DNA from: Xanthomonas sp. 3793
Lineage (GTDB): Bacteria > Pseudomonadota > Gammaproteobacteria > Xanthomonadales > Xanthomonadaceae
Assembly (NCBI RefSeq): GCF_024806835.1
Contig: NZ_JANTYU010000001.1
Location: 806,001-870,000 of the forward strand
DNA: 64,000 bases
Reading direction: 5' to 3'
A program made the position numbers and the translations under genes. Below the pieces are notes generated by a model. It saw only the letters and a list, made by a program, of their open reading frames with translations, had not been told where the DNA came from and did no database searches. Below, one piece after another: positions 20,429 through 29,249 of this stretch (position 1 is the first letter of the stretch; each line of letters opens with the position of its first letter).

Positions 20429-20980
20429 ATGCGCAAGATATGGATGCATCTTTGTGGGATTGCCATGCTTGTTCTGACTGCAACTTGCGGAGCACAGGAG
20501 AAAACACGCAACCCCAACTACGACTACCACGATCCTGGCTATGGCCCAATCAAGTGGCCATTGCGCAGCCAACACCTTCTCGCCGGCCATTACTCAGGCC
20601 TCTTGCAGATAGAGGGCGAACGCCCTGAATGCGCAAGTGCACACGCTGACTTGTGGCTGGAAGCCGCCGTCAAGGATCAGAAAAGTCATCGCTATACGTT
20701 GAAGTACACCTGTCTGTCTGGACAAGATCCTAAACATCACAGACAGACAGTGACCTTGCGTAGTACCTGGTGGGTGGATGAGATCGCGGGCAGCTGCTTG
20801 ATCTTGCAAGCAGAGCCCGACCCACGCTTTTCCTATCCCTCTCCGCTCTACGGATTCCGGATTGATGAAACCGACAACCCCAAACCCGGTGTTGCTGAGT
20901 TCCTATCCCAGGATGGCGGAAGCTGTCAGAGCGGCGGAGCATCCGAATACCAGGACAAGTTCCTGAAGCGCGTGCATTGA
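20429..20980 (+). CDS. hypothetical secreted protein, atypical composition
   Basis: I do not recognise this 183-residue protein. It begins with a signal peptide (MRKIWMHLCGIAMLVLTATC, cleavage near residue 22), then a Tyr/Pro/His-rich mature part with five later cysteines that could form disulfides. The residue before Cys20 is Thr, so a lipobox is weak. Base composition is visibly lower in GC than neighbouring genes, with frequent A/T-ending codons, which suggests recent acquisition. It starts 30 bases after the DUF853 ATPase gene and could share its transcript. Confidence 0.72.
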   Translation: MRKIWMHLCGIAMLVLTATCGAQEKTRNPNYDYHDPGYGPIKWPLRSQHLLAGHYSGLLQIEGERPECASAHADLWLEAAVKDQKSHRYTLKYTCLSGQDPKHHRQTVTLRSTWWVDEIAGSCLILQAEPDPRFSYPSPLYGFRIDETDNPKPGVAEFLSQDGGSCQSGGASEYQDKFLKRVH

Positions 20981-21047
20981 GTTGCAAGCGACCTAGATCT
21001 TTGGCAGCCGACTCTGAGGCGCTACCGCCATAGCGCAACGTGCTGCT

Positions 21048-21647
21048 CTATGCCAACACACCATGCAACTTGGCGTACTGCAACAGCATGATGGTCTTGG
21101 CATCGGCGATTTCGCCCGAGCCGATCATCGCCAGCGCTGCATCCAGTGACAGCTCGAGCACCTCGATCTCTTCGCCGTCTTCTTCGAGTCCGCCGCCCTC
21201 GCTGACCTTGTCGCCGTCGAAGTATTCGCCGATGAAGAAGTACAGGCGTTCGGTGACCGAGCCGGGGCTCATGAAGGCCTCGAATACCTTGCGCACGTTG
21301 TCGATGCGGTAGCCGGTCTCTTCTTCGGTTTCCTTGCGGATGCAGGTCAGCGCATCGTCCTGGTCGAGCAGGCCGGCGCAGGCTTCGATCAACATGCCGT
21401 CCGGGTTGCCATTGAGCAGCGTCGGCAGGCGGAATTGGCGGGTCAGCATCACCGTCTGCCTGGCGCGGCTGTAAAGCAGGATGGTGGCCCCATTGCCGCG
21501 GTCATACGCTTCGCGCGACAAGGTCTGCCAGCGGCCATCCTTGCGCTGAAAGTCGAAGGTGACCTTGCGCAGCACATACCAGTTGTCGGACAGCACATCG
21601 ATGCTGCGAATGCGAACCTGCGGGGTGTCGGCGACGGATGGATTCAA
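21048..21647 (-). CDS. nudK: GDP-mannose pyrophosphatase, Nudix hydrolase
   Basis: NudK-type Nudix enzymes hydrolyse GDP-mannose and related nucleotide sugars. The product from a TTG start is 199 residues, near the 191 of the E. coli enzyme, and shares the blocks LSDNWY, REAYDRGNGATILLY, RQFR and the Nudix box from Gly92 to Gly112 (RKETEEETGY end). The first acidic residue of the box is Asp rather than Glu. I chose TTG at 21647 because AAGGA lies 6 bases upstream; the nearest ATG at 21704 has no good ribosome site and adds a Pro-rich stretch absent from homologues. Confidence 0.9.
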   Translation of the reverse strand: MNPSVADTPQVRIRSIDVLSDNWYVLRKVTFDFQRKDGRWQTLSREAYDRGNGATILLYSRARQTVMLTRQFRLPTLLNGNPDGMLIEACAGLLDQDDALTCIRKETEEETGYRIDNVRKVFEAFMSPGSVTERLYFFIGEYFDGDKVSEGGGLEEDGEEIEVLELSLDAALAMIGSGEIADAKTIMLLQYAKLHGVLA

Positions 21648-21653
21648 GCGAAT

Positions 21654-21658
21654 TCCTT
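21654..21658 (-). promoter_or_regulatory. ribosome binding site that fixes the nudK TTG start
   Basis: The minus strand reads AAGGA-ATTCGC-TTG. The spacing of six suits a Shine-Dalgarno element and supports the non-ATG start. Confidence 0.6.
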
Positions 21659-22083
21659 GCAATGGGGGGACCGGCCGCACCTTCGCGATTGCACGCAAGC
21701 GCATGCCGCCGGCAGCACCATCGCCACATGGCGGGCGGCCGACAGGTAGCGAACCACAGGTTCTGCGCAGAAGTCCATGCGCGGCTGACGGAAATGATGG
21801 CCCATGGCCCGCCGAATGCAATGATCACGATCATCGCAATCGGCGCAAGCCCTGCGTGTGCCTGCACCATCGGTGGGCCTTCGCACGGTCGACTGCGCAG
21901 GCCCGCCTCCGCCAGCGGCCTGCGTCACACGCCATCCATCGCTGCGCGCAGGGCAGCCGCCTGGTCACAGGCGGGCGCCCCGCCCCCACTCGACTGCACC
22001 TCCGCGAGCCAGACGCGACCCCCAATTGCACCCGGCCGCGCATCGCCTCACAATCCCTTCACATCACACGCCTGGGGAGCGTC
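21659..22083. other. divergent intergenic region between nudK and the 424-residue membrane protein gene
   Basis: No gene is supported. Promoters for both directions should be here. The last bases before 22084 contain GGGGAGCGTC ahead of the ATG. Confidence 0.45.
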
Positions 22084-23358
22084 ATGGAAGATCGTTTTCG
22101 CGCACGCAAGGCTGCCGCGCAGGCTGCGCCTGCACCGTTCTGGACCCGCATTCCGGCGATCGCCACCTATCCGCTGCGCGGCCCGGCGCTGTATGCGTTG
22201 ATTGCGCTGACCCTGTGCAGCGCGTTGCTGGTGTTGCCGGGCATCCTCAAACTGGTGGTCATGGGCGTATTGGGCATGGCGACCTACACCTACGCCTTCG
22301 ACATCCTGCGGCATACCGCCGATGGCCAGCCCGATGCGCCCCGGCTCGGCTATGACAGCTTCGACAGCGCGGTGCTGCGCCTGATCCTGCTGGCCATCGC
22401 ATTGGGCATCGTGATCGGCGTCGCCGCCGGGATCGCAGGCCCCTTCGGGCTGACCATCGCCTACCTGGGCACCATGTTGCTGCTGCCCGGCATGCTGATC
22501 TCGCTGGCCATCGACGGCAGCCTGCGCCGCGCGCTCAACCCGGCGGTGTCGATCGACATGGCGCTGCGGATCGGCTGGCCGTATCTGGCCGCCTACGGGC
22601 TGCTGTACGTGATCCAGGGCAGCGGCACGGCAGCGGTCTTCGTCGCGCTGAAGTACCTGCCGCCGCTGGTGCGCGAAGCGACGGTGATGATGACCTCGAT
22701 CTGGACCCTGTTCGCCAGTTTTCATCTGCTCGGGTATCTGGTGTACCAGTACCACGAAGAGCTGGGCTACGTACCCAGCGGCGGGGCTGCGCACGAACGC
22801 ATCGACCCGGACCAGCGCCTGCTCGACGAGGCCGAACAATACGTGCGCGACGGCCATTCCGACGAGGCGTTCCAGGCCCTGCGCGGCGCGGTGCGCTCGC
22901 GCGCGGTGAGCCTGGCGGTGCACGAGCTGTATCAACGCCTGCTGCGCCAGCATCATCGCAACGACGAGCTGCGCGAGCATACCCGGCAATACATCAACCG
23001 CTTGTTGCAGGAGAAGCAGGAGCGTCGTGCGCTGGCGCTGCAACGCGAGGCACTGGATCTGGATGCGGCATTTACTCCGTTGACGCCGGAGCAGGCCACC
23101 CTGCTGGCCGAGCGCGCCAAGATGGCCGGCCAGTTCCAGCTTGCGACCGATGGGCTGCTGGCCGCCATCGCGGGCTGGCCACGCGATCCGATGTGGCCGG
23201 GCTGGTCGCTGGATGCTGGCCTGATGCTGGCCGAGCGATTTGGCCGCGACGAGCAGGCCCGCGCCATCCTGCAAAACGCCGCGGATCGCTGCGACGACGA
23301 CGCACAACGGGCGAAGCTGGATGCAGCATTACGGGCGGTTGCGATCCAACCGGCCTAG
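22084..23358 (+). CDS. membrane protein with C-terminal helical repeat region
   Basis: I do not recognise a named family with certainty. The 424-residue product has about six membrane helices in its first 230 residues, including ALYALIALTLCSALLVLPGI, LILLAIALGIVIGVAAG and a segment near IQGSGTAAVFVALKYLPP. From about residue 235 it becomes a soluble, strongly alpha-helical region (RLLDEAEQYVRDGHSDEAFQ and after) that looks like degenerate TPR repeats. GGGGAG precedes the ATG. It faces a second membrane/TPR protein gene across 240 bases. A role in envelope organisation is a guess. Confidence 0.8.
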   Translation: MEDRFRARKAAAQAAPAPFWTRIPAIATYPLRGPALYALIALTLCSALLVLPGILKLVVMGVLGMATYTYAFDILRHTADGQPDAPRLGYDSFDSAVLRLILLAIALGIVIGVAAGIAGPFGLTIAYLGTMLLLPGMLISLAIDGSLRRALNPAVSIDMALRIGWPYLAAYGLLYVIQGSGTAAVFVALKYLPPLVREATVMMTSIWTLFASFHLLGYLVYQYHEELGYVPSGGAAHERIDPDQRLLDEAEQYVRDGHSDEAFQALRGAVRSRAVSLAVHELYQRLLRQHHRNDELREHTRQYINRLLQEKQERRALALQREALDLDAAFTPLTPEQATLLAERAKMAGQFQLATDGLLAAIAGWPRDPMWPGWSLDAGLMLAERFGRDEQARAILQNAADRCDDDAQRAKLDAALRAVAIQPA

Positions 23359-23449
23359 CGCATCCCAGACACCGCCGCGAGCGGTCGCGAGCCGTATGCG
23401 AAACGTCTTGACGCGCTGCATAAACCGCCTGTACGGCCGCACGGCGGAC

Positions 23450-23470
23450 GCCGTCGGCACTGCCGACGGC
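23450..23470. repeat. inverted repeat between converging genes
   Basis: GCCGTCGGCA-C-TGCCGACGGC forms a 10-bp inverted repeat with one central base between two genes that end towards each other. It may work as a two-way terminator, although it has no T run. Confidence 0.45.
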
Positions 23471-23598
23471 ATGCATTGGGATGCCGAGCGCGCCATCCAC
23501 GCGCAACGACGACCGCTCGCCAGGTTCCGCAGCCGCTCCTGATGCGGCTTCAGACCCCCGCCGTCGATGCCCGGAATCTGGTCGAACGCGCCGCCGCG

Positions 23599-25065
23599 TC
23601 AACCATTCTCAAGCAGGAAACGGGCCTTCGCCGCCTGGCCCTGCTCCGGAAATTGATCGCGCACCAGCTGCAGCAACCGCGTGCGCTGCTCGCCGGCCTG
23701 CAGTTCGCCATGCCGCAGCGCCAGCACAAACCAGTGCTGGGCCAGCTCGGCGCGTGGCGCATCGATGTCGCACTCCTTCAATAACCGTTCGGCATCGGCC
23801 AGCAGCCCGTTACGCAGGCACGCATCGACCAGAGCCATGCGTGCCGGTAGCGCAACGGCGATCTTGTCCTTGCTCAGTTCTGCTGCCACGCCCAGCTGCA
23901 CGCGCGTCTGTTGCGCGTGATGGCTCGGCAGGTGCAACAGTGTCTGCGCATGACGCACGACGTCCTGGGTGCGCCCGGCGTTGCGCGCAACGCGGTAACG
24001 GGCCAGCGCGACGTCCTGGCTGTGTGGCTGCTCGCTGGCCAGCTCGGCAAGCAGCCGCTCGGCTTCGAGGTTCTCCATGCGGCCCAGATGGCGTTGCGCA
24101 CGCTCCCAGCGGTCGTCCACCTGCGCGGCGGCGTCCTCGTCCATGAAGGCCGGGCGGGTTTGCCGCACTGCCACCAGCAGCGCGCCGAGCAGCGCACCGC
24201 TGATCAACCCGCCGGCATGCGCCTCGAACGCGACACCGCCGTTATCGCTCCCCAGCAGGCTGTAAAGCTCCCAGCCCAGCCACAGTGGCAGCAACAGGAT
24301 CGCCGGCCCGCGCACGTAGTTGAAGACCACAAAAAACCAGTAGAAAAACCGCACACGACGGCGGCCCCACACCACGCAGAACGCCCCCATCAAGGCGGCG
24401 ATGGCACCGGACGCGCCCAAGCCACCGCCGGGCTCGCCCCAGCGCCACCACAGGCTGGCTGCGCTGGCGCCAAACCCGCCCAGCAGATACAGCAGCAGGA
24501 ACCAGCCGCTGCCGATCGCCCCTTCCAGCAAGGTGCCCAGCGCCAACAGAAACACCATATTGCCGAATAGATGATCGAAGTCGCCATGCAGGAAGGTGGC
24601 GGTGAGCATGCGTGCCGGCGACCACTCCGAGCTGCGTTGCAGATGACGCAGCGTGAACACCTGGGACAGGCGGGCATCGTAGGGCGCACGCAGGCCGCGC
24701 CATTGGCGCATCTGCGCTTCGTCCTTGAACAGCGTGCCTTCGCGCAAGGCCTGCGCGAAGGCGACATCGTGCATGGTCAGATGCGCCAGGTACGCGGTGC
24801 GCTGCGGCGCCGGCACGCTGTCCAGCTTGCCCTGCCGCGCAGCGCGTCGCTTGGGGTCAGCGGTCTGCGCCAGGTAGCGCGCGTGGGCCTGCGCTTCCAG
24901 CGTGCCCAGCCCGGACTCGACGTAGTAGTGCACGGCGTTGTCGACCAGGTCGTCGTCCCTGCGCTGATAGCCGAGATAGACGACGACATTGATCAGCACC
25001 AGCAGCAGGGTCACCCAGGGGATGTTGTGGCGCGACCAGGGCTTGTGCAGCGGCATGAGCAACAT
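23599..25065 (-). CDS. rhomboid family intramembrane serine protease with large first loop and TPR-like tail
   Basis: The 488-residue product is a rhomboid-fold protein. The catalytic dyad is present: Ser219 in GLGASGAIA and His283 in FEAHAGG, with HGDFDHLFGN at 160-169 as the conserved loop/TM2 entry. Unusually, about 110 residues separate the first membrane helix (17-33) from the HGDFDHLFGN segment, and about 170 residues after the membrane domain form a helical, TPR-like cytoplasmic region (ENLEAERLLAELASEQPHSQ and later). I chose ATG 25065; ATG 25056 is also possible. It is divergent from greB. Confidence 0.88.
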   Translation of the reverse strand: MLLMPLHKPWSRHNIPWVTLLLVLINVVVYLGYQRRDDDLVDNAVHYYVESGLGTLEAQAHARYLAQTADPKRRAARQGKLDSVPAPQRTAYLAHLTMHDVAFAQALREGTLFKDEAQMRQWRGLRAPYDARLSQVFTLRHLQRSSEWSPARMLTATFLHGDFDHLFGNMVFLLALGTLLEGAIGSGWFLLLYLLGGFGASAASLWWRWGEPGGGLGASGAIAALMGAFCVVWGRRRVRFFYWFFVVFNYVRGPAILLLPLWLGWELYSLLGSDNGGVAFEAHAGGLISGALLGALLVAVRQTRPAFMDEDAAAQVDDRWERAQRHLGRMENLEAERLLAELASEQPHSQDVALARYRVARNAGRTQDVVRHAQTLLHLPSHHAQQTRVQLGVAAELSKDKIAVALPARMALVDACLRNGLLADAERLLKECDIDAPRAELAQHWFVLALRHGELQAGEQRTRLLQLVRDQFPEQGQAAKARFLLENG

Positions 25066-25178
25066 GACGACGTCCGTGTCTTGAGAATGGCGCAAAGCTT
25101 CGCCGTGCGGCGACAGATGCGCAAGTGGAGCATGCGCGCTAGCATCGCGCCCCACTCCCTCGCCCCCCAAGCCTGTCC

Positions 25179-25685
25179 ATGAGCCGCTGGCGCCCGCCCG
25201 CCGAAAAAAGCACTGCCTTGATTACGCCCGAAGGTCACGCCCGTCTGAAGGTCGAACTGGAGGATCTGTGGCGGGTGCGTCGACCGGAGGTGGTACGCGC
25301 GCTCGCCGCAGCTGCTGCCGAGGGCGATCGATCGGAAAATGCCGAGTACACCTATCGCAAGAAGCAGCTGGGCGAGATCGACCGGCGTGTGCGCTATCTC
25401 AGCAAGCGGCTGGAAGCGCTGCGCGTGGTGGATACCGCGCCCACCGACCCGCACGCGGTGTTTTTCGGTGCACAGGTGGAGCTGGAGGATGCCGATAGCG
25501 GTGAGCTGTTGCACTATCGCATCGTCGGCCCGGACGAAACCGATGCCGGCCTGGGCTGGATCAGCATCGATTCGCCGCTGGCGCGCGCGCTGCTGAAAAA
25601 ACGCGTGGACGACGAGTTCGAAGCGCAGCTGCCGGCAGGCAAGCACACCTTTGTGGTGGTGTCGGTGGATTACGGCAGCCCGTAG
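25179..25685 (+). CDS. greB: transcription elongation factor GreB
   Basis: GreB stimulates RNA cleavage by backtracked RNA polymerase. The 168-residue product has the coiled-coil finger with the acidic tip [10 protein letters not shown] and the Gre-type C-terminal FKBP-like domain. The basic [11 protein letters not shown] segment favours GreB over GreA. It is divergent from the rhomboid-TPR gene and converges on rimO, with a perfect 68-base palindrome in between. Confidence 0.93.
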   Translation: MSRWRPPAEKSTALITPEGHARLKVELEDLWRVRRPEVVRALAAAAAEGDRSENAEYTYRKKQLGEIDRRVRYLSKRLEALRVVDTAPTDPHAVFFGAQVELEDADSGELLHYRIVGPDETDAGLGWISIDSPLARALLKKRVDDEFEAQLPAGKHTFVVVSVDYGSP

Positions 25686-25710
25686 GCATCCATTGGCAAT
25701 CTGCTGCGGC

Positions 25711-25778
25711 GTAGGAGCGCACTTGTGCGCGATGAGGCGTTATCGATAACGCCTCATCGCGCACAAGTGCGCTCCTAC
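25711..25778. repeat. perfect 68-base palindrome, REP pair (BIME)
   Basis: The 34-base left arm starts GTAGGAGCGCACTTGTGCGC and is exactly mirrored by the right arm, meeting at TTATCGATAA with no spacer. Each arm is itself a GTAG foot plus hairpin, so it is a head-to-head REP pair with no divergence. It lies between the converging ends of greB and rimO, 26 and 29 bases from their stops, and may also serve as a two-way terminator. Confidence 0.9.
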
Positions 25779-25806
25779 GGACCGATGTGTACGGGCCAGC
25801 GCCCAG

Positions 25807-27180
25807 TTACACCATCTGCAGATTCAACGACCGCCCTGGCTGGATTGCGACATTGGCCGGCAATGCATCGCCGAACAGATCGTGCTCGTCGCTGTCGGTG
25901 ATTTCCACATCGACCAGGTCGCCGACCTTCAGCCCAAGCTCGCCGCCGTTCTGGATATGCACCAGGCCGTCGATTTCCGGCGCGTCCGCACGCGAACGGG
26001 CCACTGCGATGTCGTCTTCGACCAGGTCGACCAGGCATTGCTGCACGCTGCCGATCTTGGCCTCCAGCCGCATGGCGGAGATTTCCGCCTGCCTGGCCAT
26101 GAAACGCGCCAGACGCTCCTGCTTCACTTCTTCCGGCACCGGGTCCGGCAGCGCGTTGGCGCTGGCGCCGTCCACCGGCGAATAGGCAAACGCACCGACG
26201 CGATCCAGCTGCGCCTGATCCAGAAACTCCAGCAGCGATTCGAACTCGGCATCGGTCTCGCCGGGGAAGCCGACAATGAAGGTGGAGCGCACCGTGATCT
26301 CCGGGCACATCGCCTTCCAGCGCTGCACGCGCTCGAGGGTTTTTTCCACCGCACCGGGCCGCTTCATCAGCTTGAGGATGCGCGGGCTGGCGTGCTGGAA
26401 CGGAATGTCCAGGTACGGCAGCAGCTTGCCTTCGGCCATCAGCGGAATCACATCGTCCACGTGCGGATACGGATACACGTAATGCAGGCGCGTCCACACC
26501 CCCAACTCCGACAAGCCTTCGCACAATGCCTTCATGCGGGTCTGGTACGTGCGGTCGCGCCAGGGACGCTCGGCGTACTTCAGATCCACCCCATAGGCCG
26601 AAGTGTCCTGCGACACCACCAGCAGTTCCTTGACACCGCCGCGTACCAGCCGCTCGGCTTCGCGCAGCACCTCGTCTACCGGACGCGAGGCCAGATCGCC
26701 ACGCATCGAGGGAATGATGCAGAAGCTGCAACGGTGGTTGCAGCCTTCGGAGATCTTCAGGTATGCGTAATGGCGCGGGGTCAGCTTGATGCCGTAGTCG
26801 GGCACCAGATCCACGAACGGGTCGTGGCGCGGCGGCAGCGCCGCGTGCACCGCCTCCATCACGCTCTGGTAGTCCTGCGGGCCGGACACCGCCAGCACCT
26901 GCGGGTAGGCCTCGCGGATCTGCTCCGGGCGCTTGCCCAGGCAACCGGTGACGATCACCTTGCCGTTGGCGTTCATCGCCTCGCCGATGGCGTCCAGCGA
27001 CTCGGTCACCGCCGAATCGATGAAGCCGCAGGTATTGACCACCACCACGTCGGCCGCGTCGTAGCTGGGCACGATGTCGTAGCCCTCCACGCGTAGCTGG
27101 GTGAGGATGCGTTCGGAGTCGACGAGCGCCTTCGGGCAGCCAAGGCTGACGAAGCCGACTTTGGGGTTCAGCTGGGACAT
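25807..27180 (-). CDS. rimO: ribosomal protein S12 methylthiotransferase
   Basis: RimO is a radical-SAM enzyme with two Fe-S clusters that adds a methylthio group to an aspartate in ribosomal protein S12. The 457-residue product has the N-terminal UPF0004 cluster ligands Cys15, Cys51 and Cys80, the radical-SAM CxxxCxxC (Cys147, Cys151, Cys154 in GCNHRCSFC) and a C-terminal TRAM domain ([16 protein letters not shown] region). Length and motifs fit RimO better than MiaB. It converges on greB and is divergent from the dienelactone hydrolase gene. Confidence 0.96.
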   Translation of the reverse strand: MSQLNPKVGFVSLGCPKALVDSERILTQLRVEGYDIVPSYDAADVVVVNTCGFIDSAVTESLDAIGEAMNANGKVIVTGCLGKRPEQIREAYPQVLAVSGPQDYQSVMEAVHAALPPRHDPFVDLVPDYGIKLTPRHYAYLKISEGCNHRCSFCIIPSMRGDLASRPVDEVLREAERLVRGGVKELLVVSQDTSAYGVDLKYAERPWRDRTYQTRMKALCEGLSELGVWTRLHYVYPYPHVDDVIPLMAEGKLLPYLDIPFQHASPRILKLMKRPGAVEKTLERVQRWKAMCPEITVRSTFIVGFPGETDAEFESLLEFLDQAQLDRVGAFAYSPVDGASANALPDPVPEEVKQERLARFMARQAEISAMRLEAKIGSVQQCLVDLVEDDIAVARSRADAPEIDGLVHIQNGGELGLKVGDLVDVEITDSDEHDLFGDALPANVAIQPGRSLNLQMV

Positions 27181-27363
27181 GGAAGCAGGAGCCTGGGAAA
27201 CGGAGCGGCCTGGGGCCTGGGCAAGGCCAATTATAGCGGCGTGCGGGCGGCGCTCTGAACCGCCTGGCCTCGCCAGCCCGGCCGGCTTTGCGAAACCCTC
27301 ACTTTTCGCGATGCCGGTCCGGTCGATAATGCGCGTCTCCCTCGCTGCACATCAGGAATTCCC

Positions 27364-28026
27364 ATGGGTCACTGGACCACGCTCGACACCCCCGACGGCC
27401 AGGTTGCCGCCTGGCACGCCACCCCCGCCTCCAGCCCGCGCGGCGGCCTGGTGGTGATCCAGGAAATCTTCGGCGTCAACGAACATATCCGTGCGGTGGC
27501 CGACGACTACGCCGCACGCGGCTACGAAGTGCTGGCGCCGGCCTTCTTCGACCTGGAAGAGAAGGACGTGCAACTGCCGTACGACCAGCCAAGCGTGCAA
27601 CGCGGCCTGGCGCTGGCCAACGCGGTGGGCCTGGAGCGCGCGGTGGAGGTGGTGAAATCCGCCGCCACCTTGCTGACCCGCGCCGGCAAGGTCGGCACGG
27701 TGGGATATTGCTGGGGCGGCTCGGTGGCACTGCTGTCGGCCATCCGCCTTGGGCTGCCGTCGGTGAGTTATTACGGTGGCCGCAACACCCAGCTGCTGGA
27801 CGAAACACCCAAGGCCCCGGTGATGTTCCACTTCGGCGAACAGGACGCCAGCATCCCGCCGGAAGCGATCCAGGCGCACCGCGAGAAACTGCCGCAGATG
27901 GAAACCTTCGTGTATCCCACCGGCCATGCCTTCAACCGCAGCATCGACCCCACCCACTACGACGCCGACAGCGCCGAGCGTGCGCTCGAACGCAGCCTGG
28001 GCTTCTTCGAGGCGCATCTGGGATGA
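27364..28026 (+). CDS. dienelactone hydrolase family protein
   Basis: This is an alpha/beta hydrolase of the DLH family (220 residues). The nucleophile is Cys116 in GYCWGGS, with the acid in FGEQDASIP and the histidine in PTGHAFNR, the complete Cys-Asp-His triad of the family. The VIQEIFGVN strand-loop is typical. The natural substrate is unknown and most chromosomal DLH homologues do not act on chloroaromatic pathways. It overlaps the next gene as ATGA. Confidence 0.93.
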   Translation: MGHWTTLDTPDGQVAAWHATPASSPRGGLVVIQEIFGVNEHIRAVADDYAARGYEVLAPAFFDLEEKDVQLPYDQPSVQRGLALANAVGLERAVEVVKSAATLLTRAGKVGTVGYCWGGSVALLSAIRLGLPSVSYYGGRNTQLLDETPKAPVMFHFGEQDASIPPEAIQAHREKLPQMETFVYPTGHAFNRSIDPTHYDADSAERALERSLGFFEAHLG

Positions 28027-28460
28027 GCGCACCGGCCTCCCGCGCGTCTGCAGCAAGCGACTTCCAGCTGGATCCGCGGCTGGCGGCCGACAGCGTGTTC
28101 GTCGCCGACGGGCCGCTGTCGCAGGTGCGCCTGATGGACGACACCCGCTTCCCCTGGCTGGTGCTGGTGCCGCGCGTGGCCGATGTCAGCGAATGGATCG
28201 ATCTGGATGGCGGCCAGCAGCGCCTGTTGCTGGCCGAAATCAACCAGCTCTCGCAGCTGCTGCGCGTCGAGCCTGCCGTGACCAAGCTCAATATCGGGGC
28301 GCTGGGCAATATCGTGCAGCAACTGCATGTGCACCTGGTCGGCCGTCATCCAGGCGATGCGGCCTGGCCGGGGCCGGTCTGGGGCAGCGGCCCGGCGCAG
28401 CGGTTTGCGGCCGACGCACTGCAGGAGCGTGTCGCGGCATGGGCGCAGCGGCTACGATAG
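28023..28460 (+). CDS. HIT-like protein lacking the third motif histidine
   Basis: The 145-residue product belongs to the HIT (nucleotide hydrolase/transferase) superfamily. It has LNIGALGNIVQQLHVHLVGR near residues 92-111; the usual HxHxH signature is HVHLV here, with Val in place of the third histidine, and QLHVHLVGRH resembles a known HIT-like branch. Dinucleoside polyphosphate hydrolysis is the superfamily activity, but the substrate here is open. It is translationally coupled to the dienelactone hydrolase gene and followed after 28 bases by a tiny membrane protein gene. Confidence 0.86.
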   Translation: MSAPASRASAASDFQLDPRLAADSVFVADGPLSQVRLMDDTRFPWLVLVPRVADVSEWIDLDGGQQRLLLAEINQLSQLLRVEPAVTKLNIGALGNIVQQLHVHLVGRHPGDAAWPGPVWGSGPAQRFAADALQERVAAWAQRLR

Positions 28461-28488
28461 GCGCCCGTTCGCCAACCTGCCTTCTCGC

Positions 28489-28656
28489 ATGAAATCCAAT
28501 GTCGTCGCTGCCCTGATCCTGATCCTTGTCGGCCTGCTGTTTTTGGCCAACAACCTGGGCTGGACCAATCTCAGCCTGGGCAAGCTGATCGCCACCTGGT
28601 GGCCGGCCGCGCTGGTGGCCTGCGGCATCGGCATGCTGTTCGGGCGTGGCAAGTAG
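28489..28656 (+). CDS. tiny two-helix membrane protein, LiaI/DUF5668-like
   Basis: The 55-residue product is almost all membrane: VAALILILVGLLFLANNLGW, then LIATWWPAALVACGIGMLFG, ending in a basic GRGK. The LLFLANNLGW...WWPA pattern resembles the LiaI-LiaF-like transmembrane segment (DUF5668). A close paralogue lies at 29042. It probably follows the HIT gene in one transcript. Function is unknown; related segments occur in envelope-stress systems. Confidence 0.75.
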   Translation: MKSNVVAALILILVGLLFLANNLGWTNLSLGKLIATWWPAALVACGIGMLFGRGK

Positions 28657-29041
28657 GTAGGGCTGGGATTGGGGAGTCGGGATTGGGGATTGGTAACAGC
28701 GGTGTGTCTCGGTGCTGGTGACTGGGGTGGTTGTCCAGCGGCATGTCGCTGCCCTGCCCTTTGCCCCTCGGGAGAAGATGCCCCGAAAGGCGGCTGAGGG
28801 TCCGTGCGAGGACTCATGCCTTCGATGACGCGTTCTGATCCAGCACCATCCCTTGATGCAGTAACGTCTGCGGCCATTGCATCTTCGCTCCCACAGCGTG
28901 CGCCTTGATTGCTCCTCACGATCGATGCGCACCCGGCAGCGGCGCGACATGACGACTGTCACCTGCAACTGTTGACTTCCGGCACCTGATTGGCGGGGCC
29001 ATCGCGCGCAGCATGGCCTCACACCCAACGAGGACGCCGCC
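28657..29041. other. intergenic region between the two tiny membrane protein genes
   Basis: No gene is seen. A G-rich micro-repeat occupies 28665-28693. The rest has no clear hairpin with a T run. A promoter for the second gene may be here. Confidence 0.45.
28665..28693 (+). repeat. GGGATTGGGGA micro-repeat
   Basis: Three imperfect repeats of gggattggggatt run in tandem. A single inverse copy is at 5264-5285. Confidence 0.5.
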
Positions 29042-29227
29042 ATGCACAGCCGCCTGATTCCCGCCCTGTTCCTGATCACCCTGGGAACGCTGTTCCTGCT
29101 GAACAACCTCGGCCTGACCAGCATGGACCTGGGCGGCCTGATCGCAACCTGGTGGCCGGCCTTCCTGGTCGCTGCCGGGGTGCGCCAACTGCTGCGCTAC
29201 CGCGAGAAGACGAGCGCGACCTGCTGA
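29042..29227 (+). CDS. tiny two-helix membrane protein, paralogue of the 28489 gene
   Basis: The 61-residue product shares LFLxNNLG, a following Leu-Gly pair and LIATWWPAxLVAxG with the protein encoded at 28489-28656, so the two genes arose by local duplication. It has two hydrophobic segments and a charged tail (RYREKTSATC). The spacing to dcd, which converges on it, is 22 bases. Function is unknown. Confidence 0.72.
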   Translation: MHSRLIPALFLITLGTLFLLNNLGLTSMDLGGLIATWWPAFLVAAGVRQLLRYREKTSATC

Positions 29228-29249
29228 AGAGCACGGCCACGCCCGGGGC

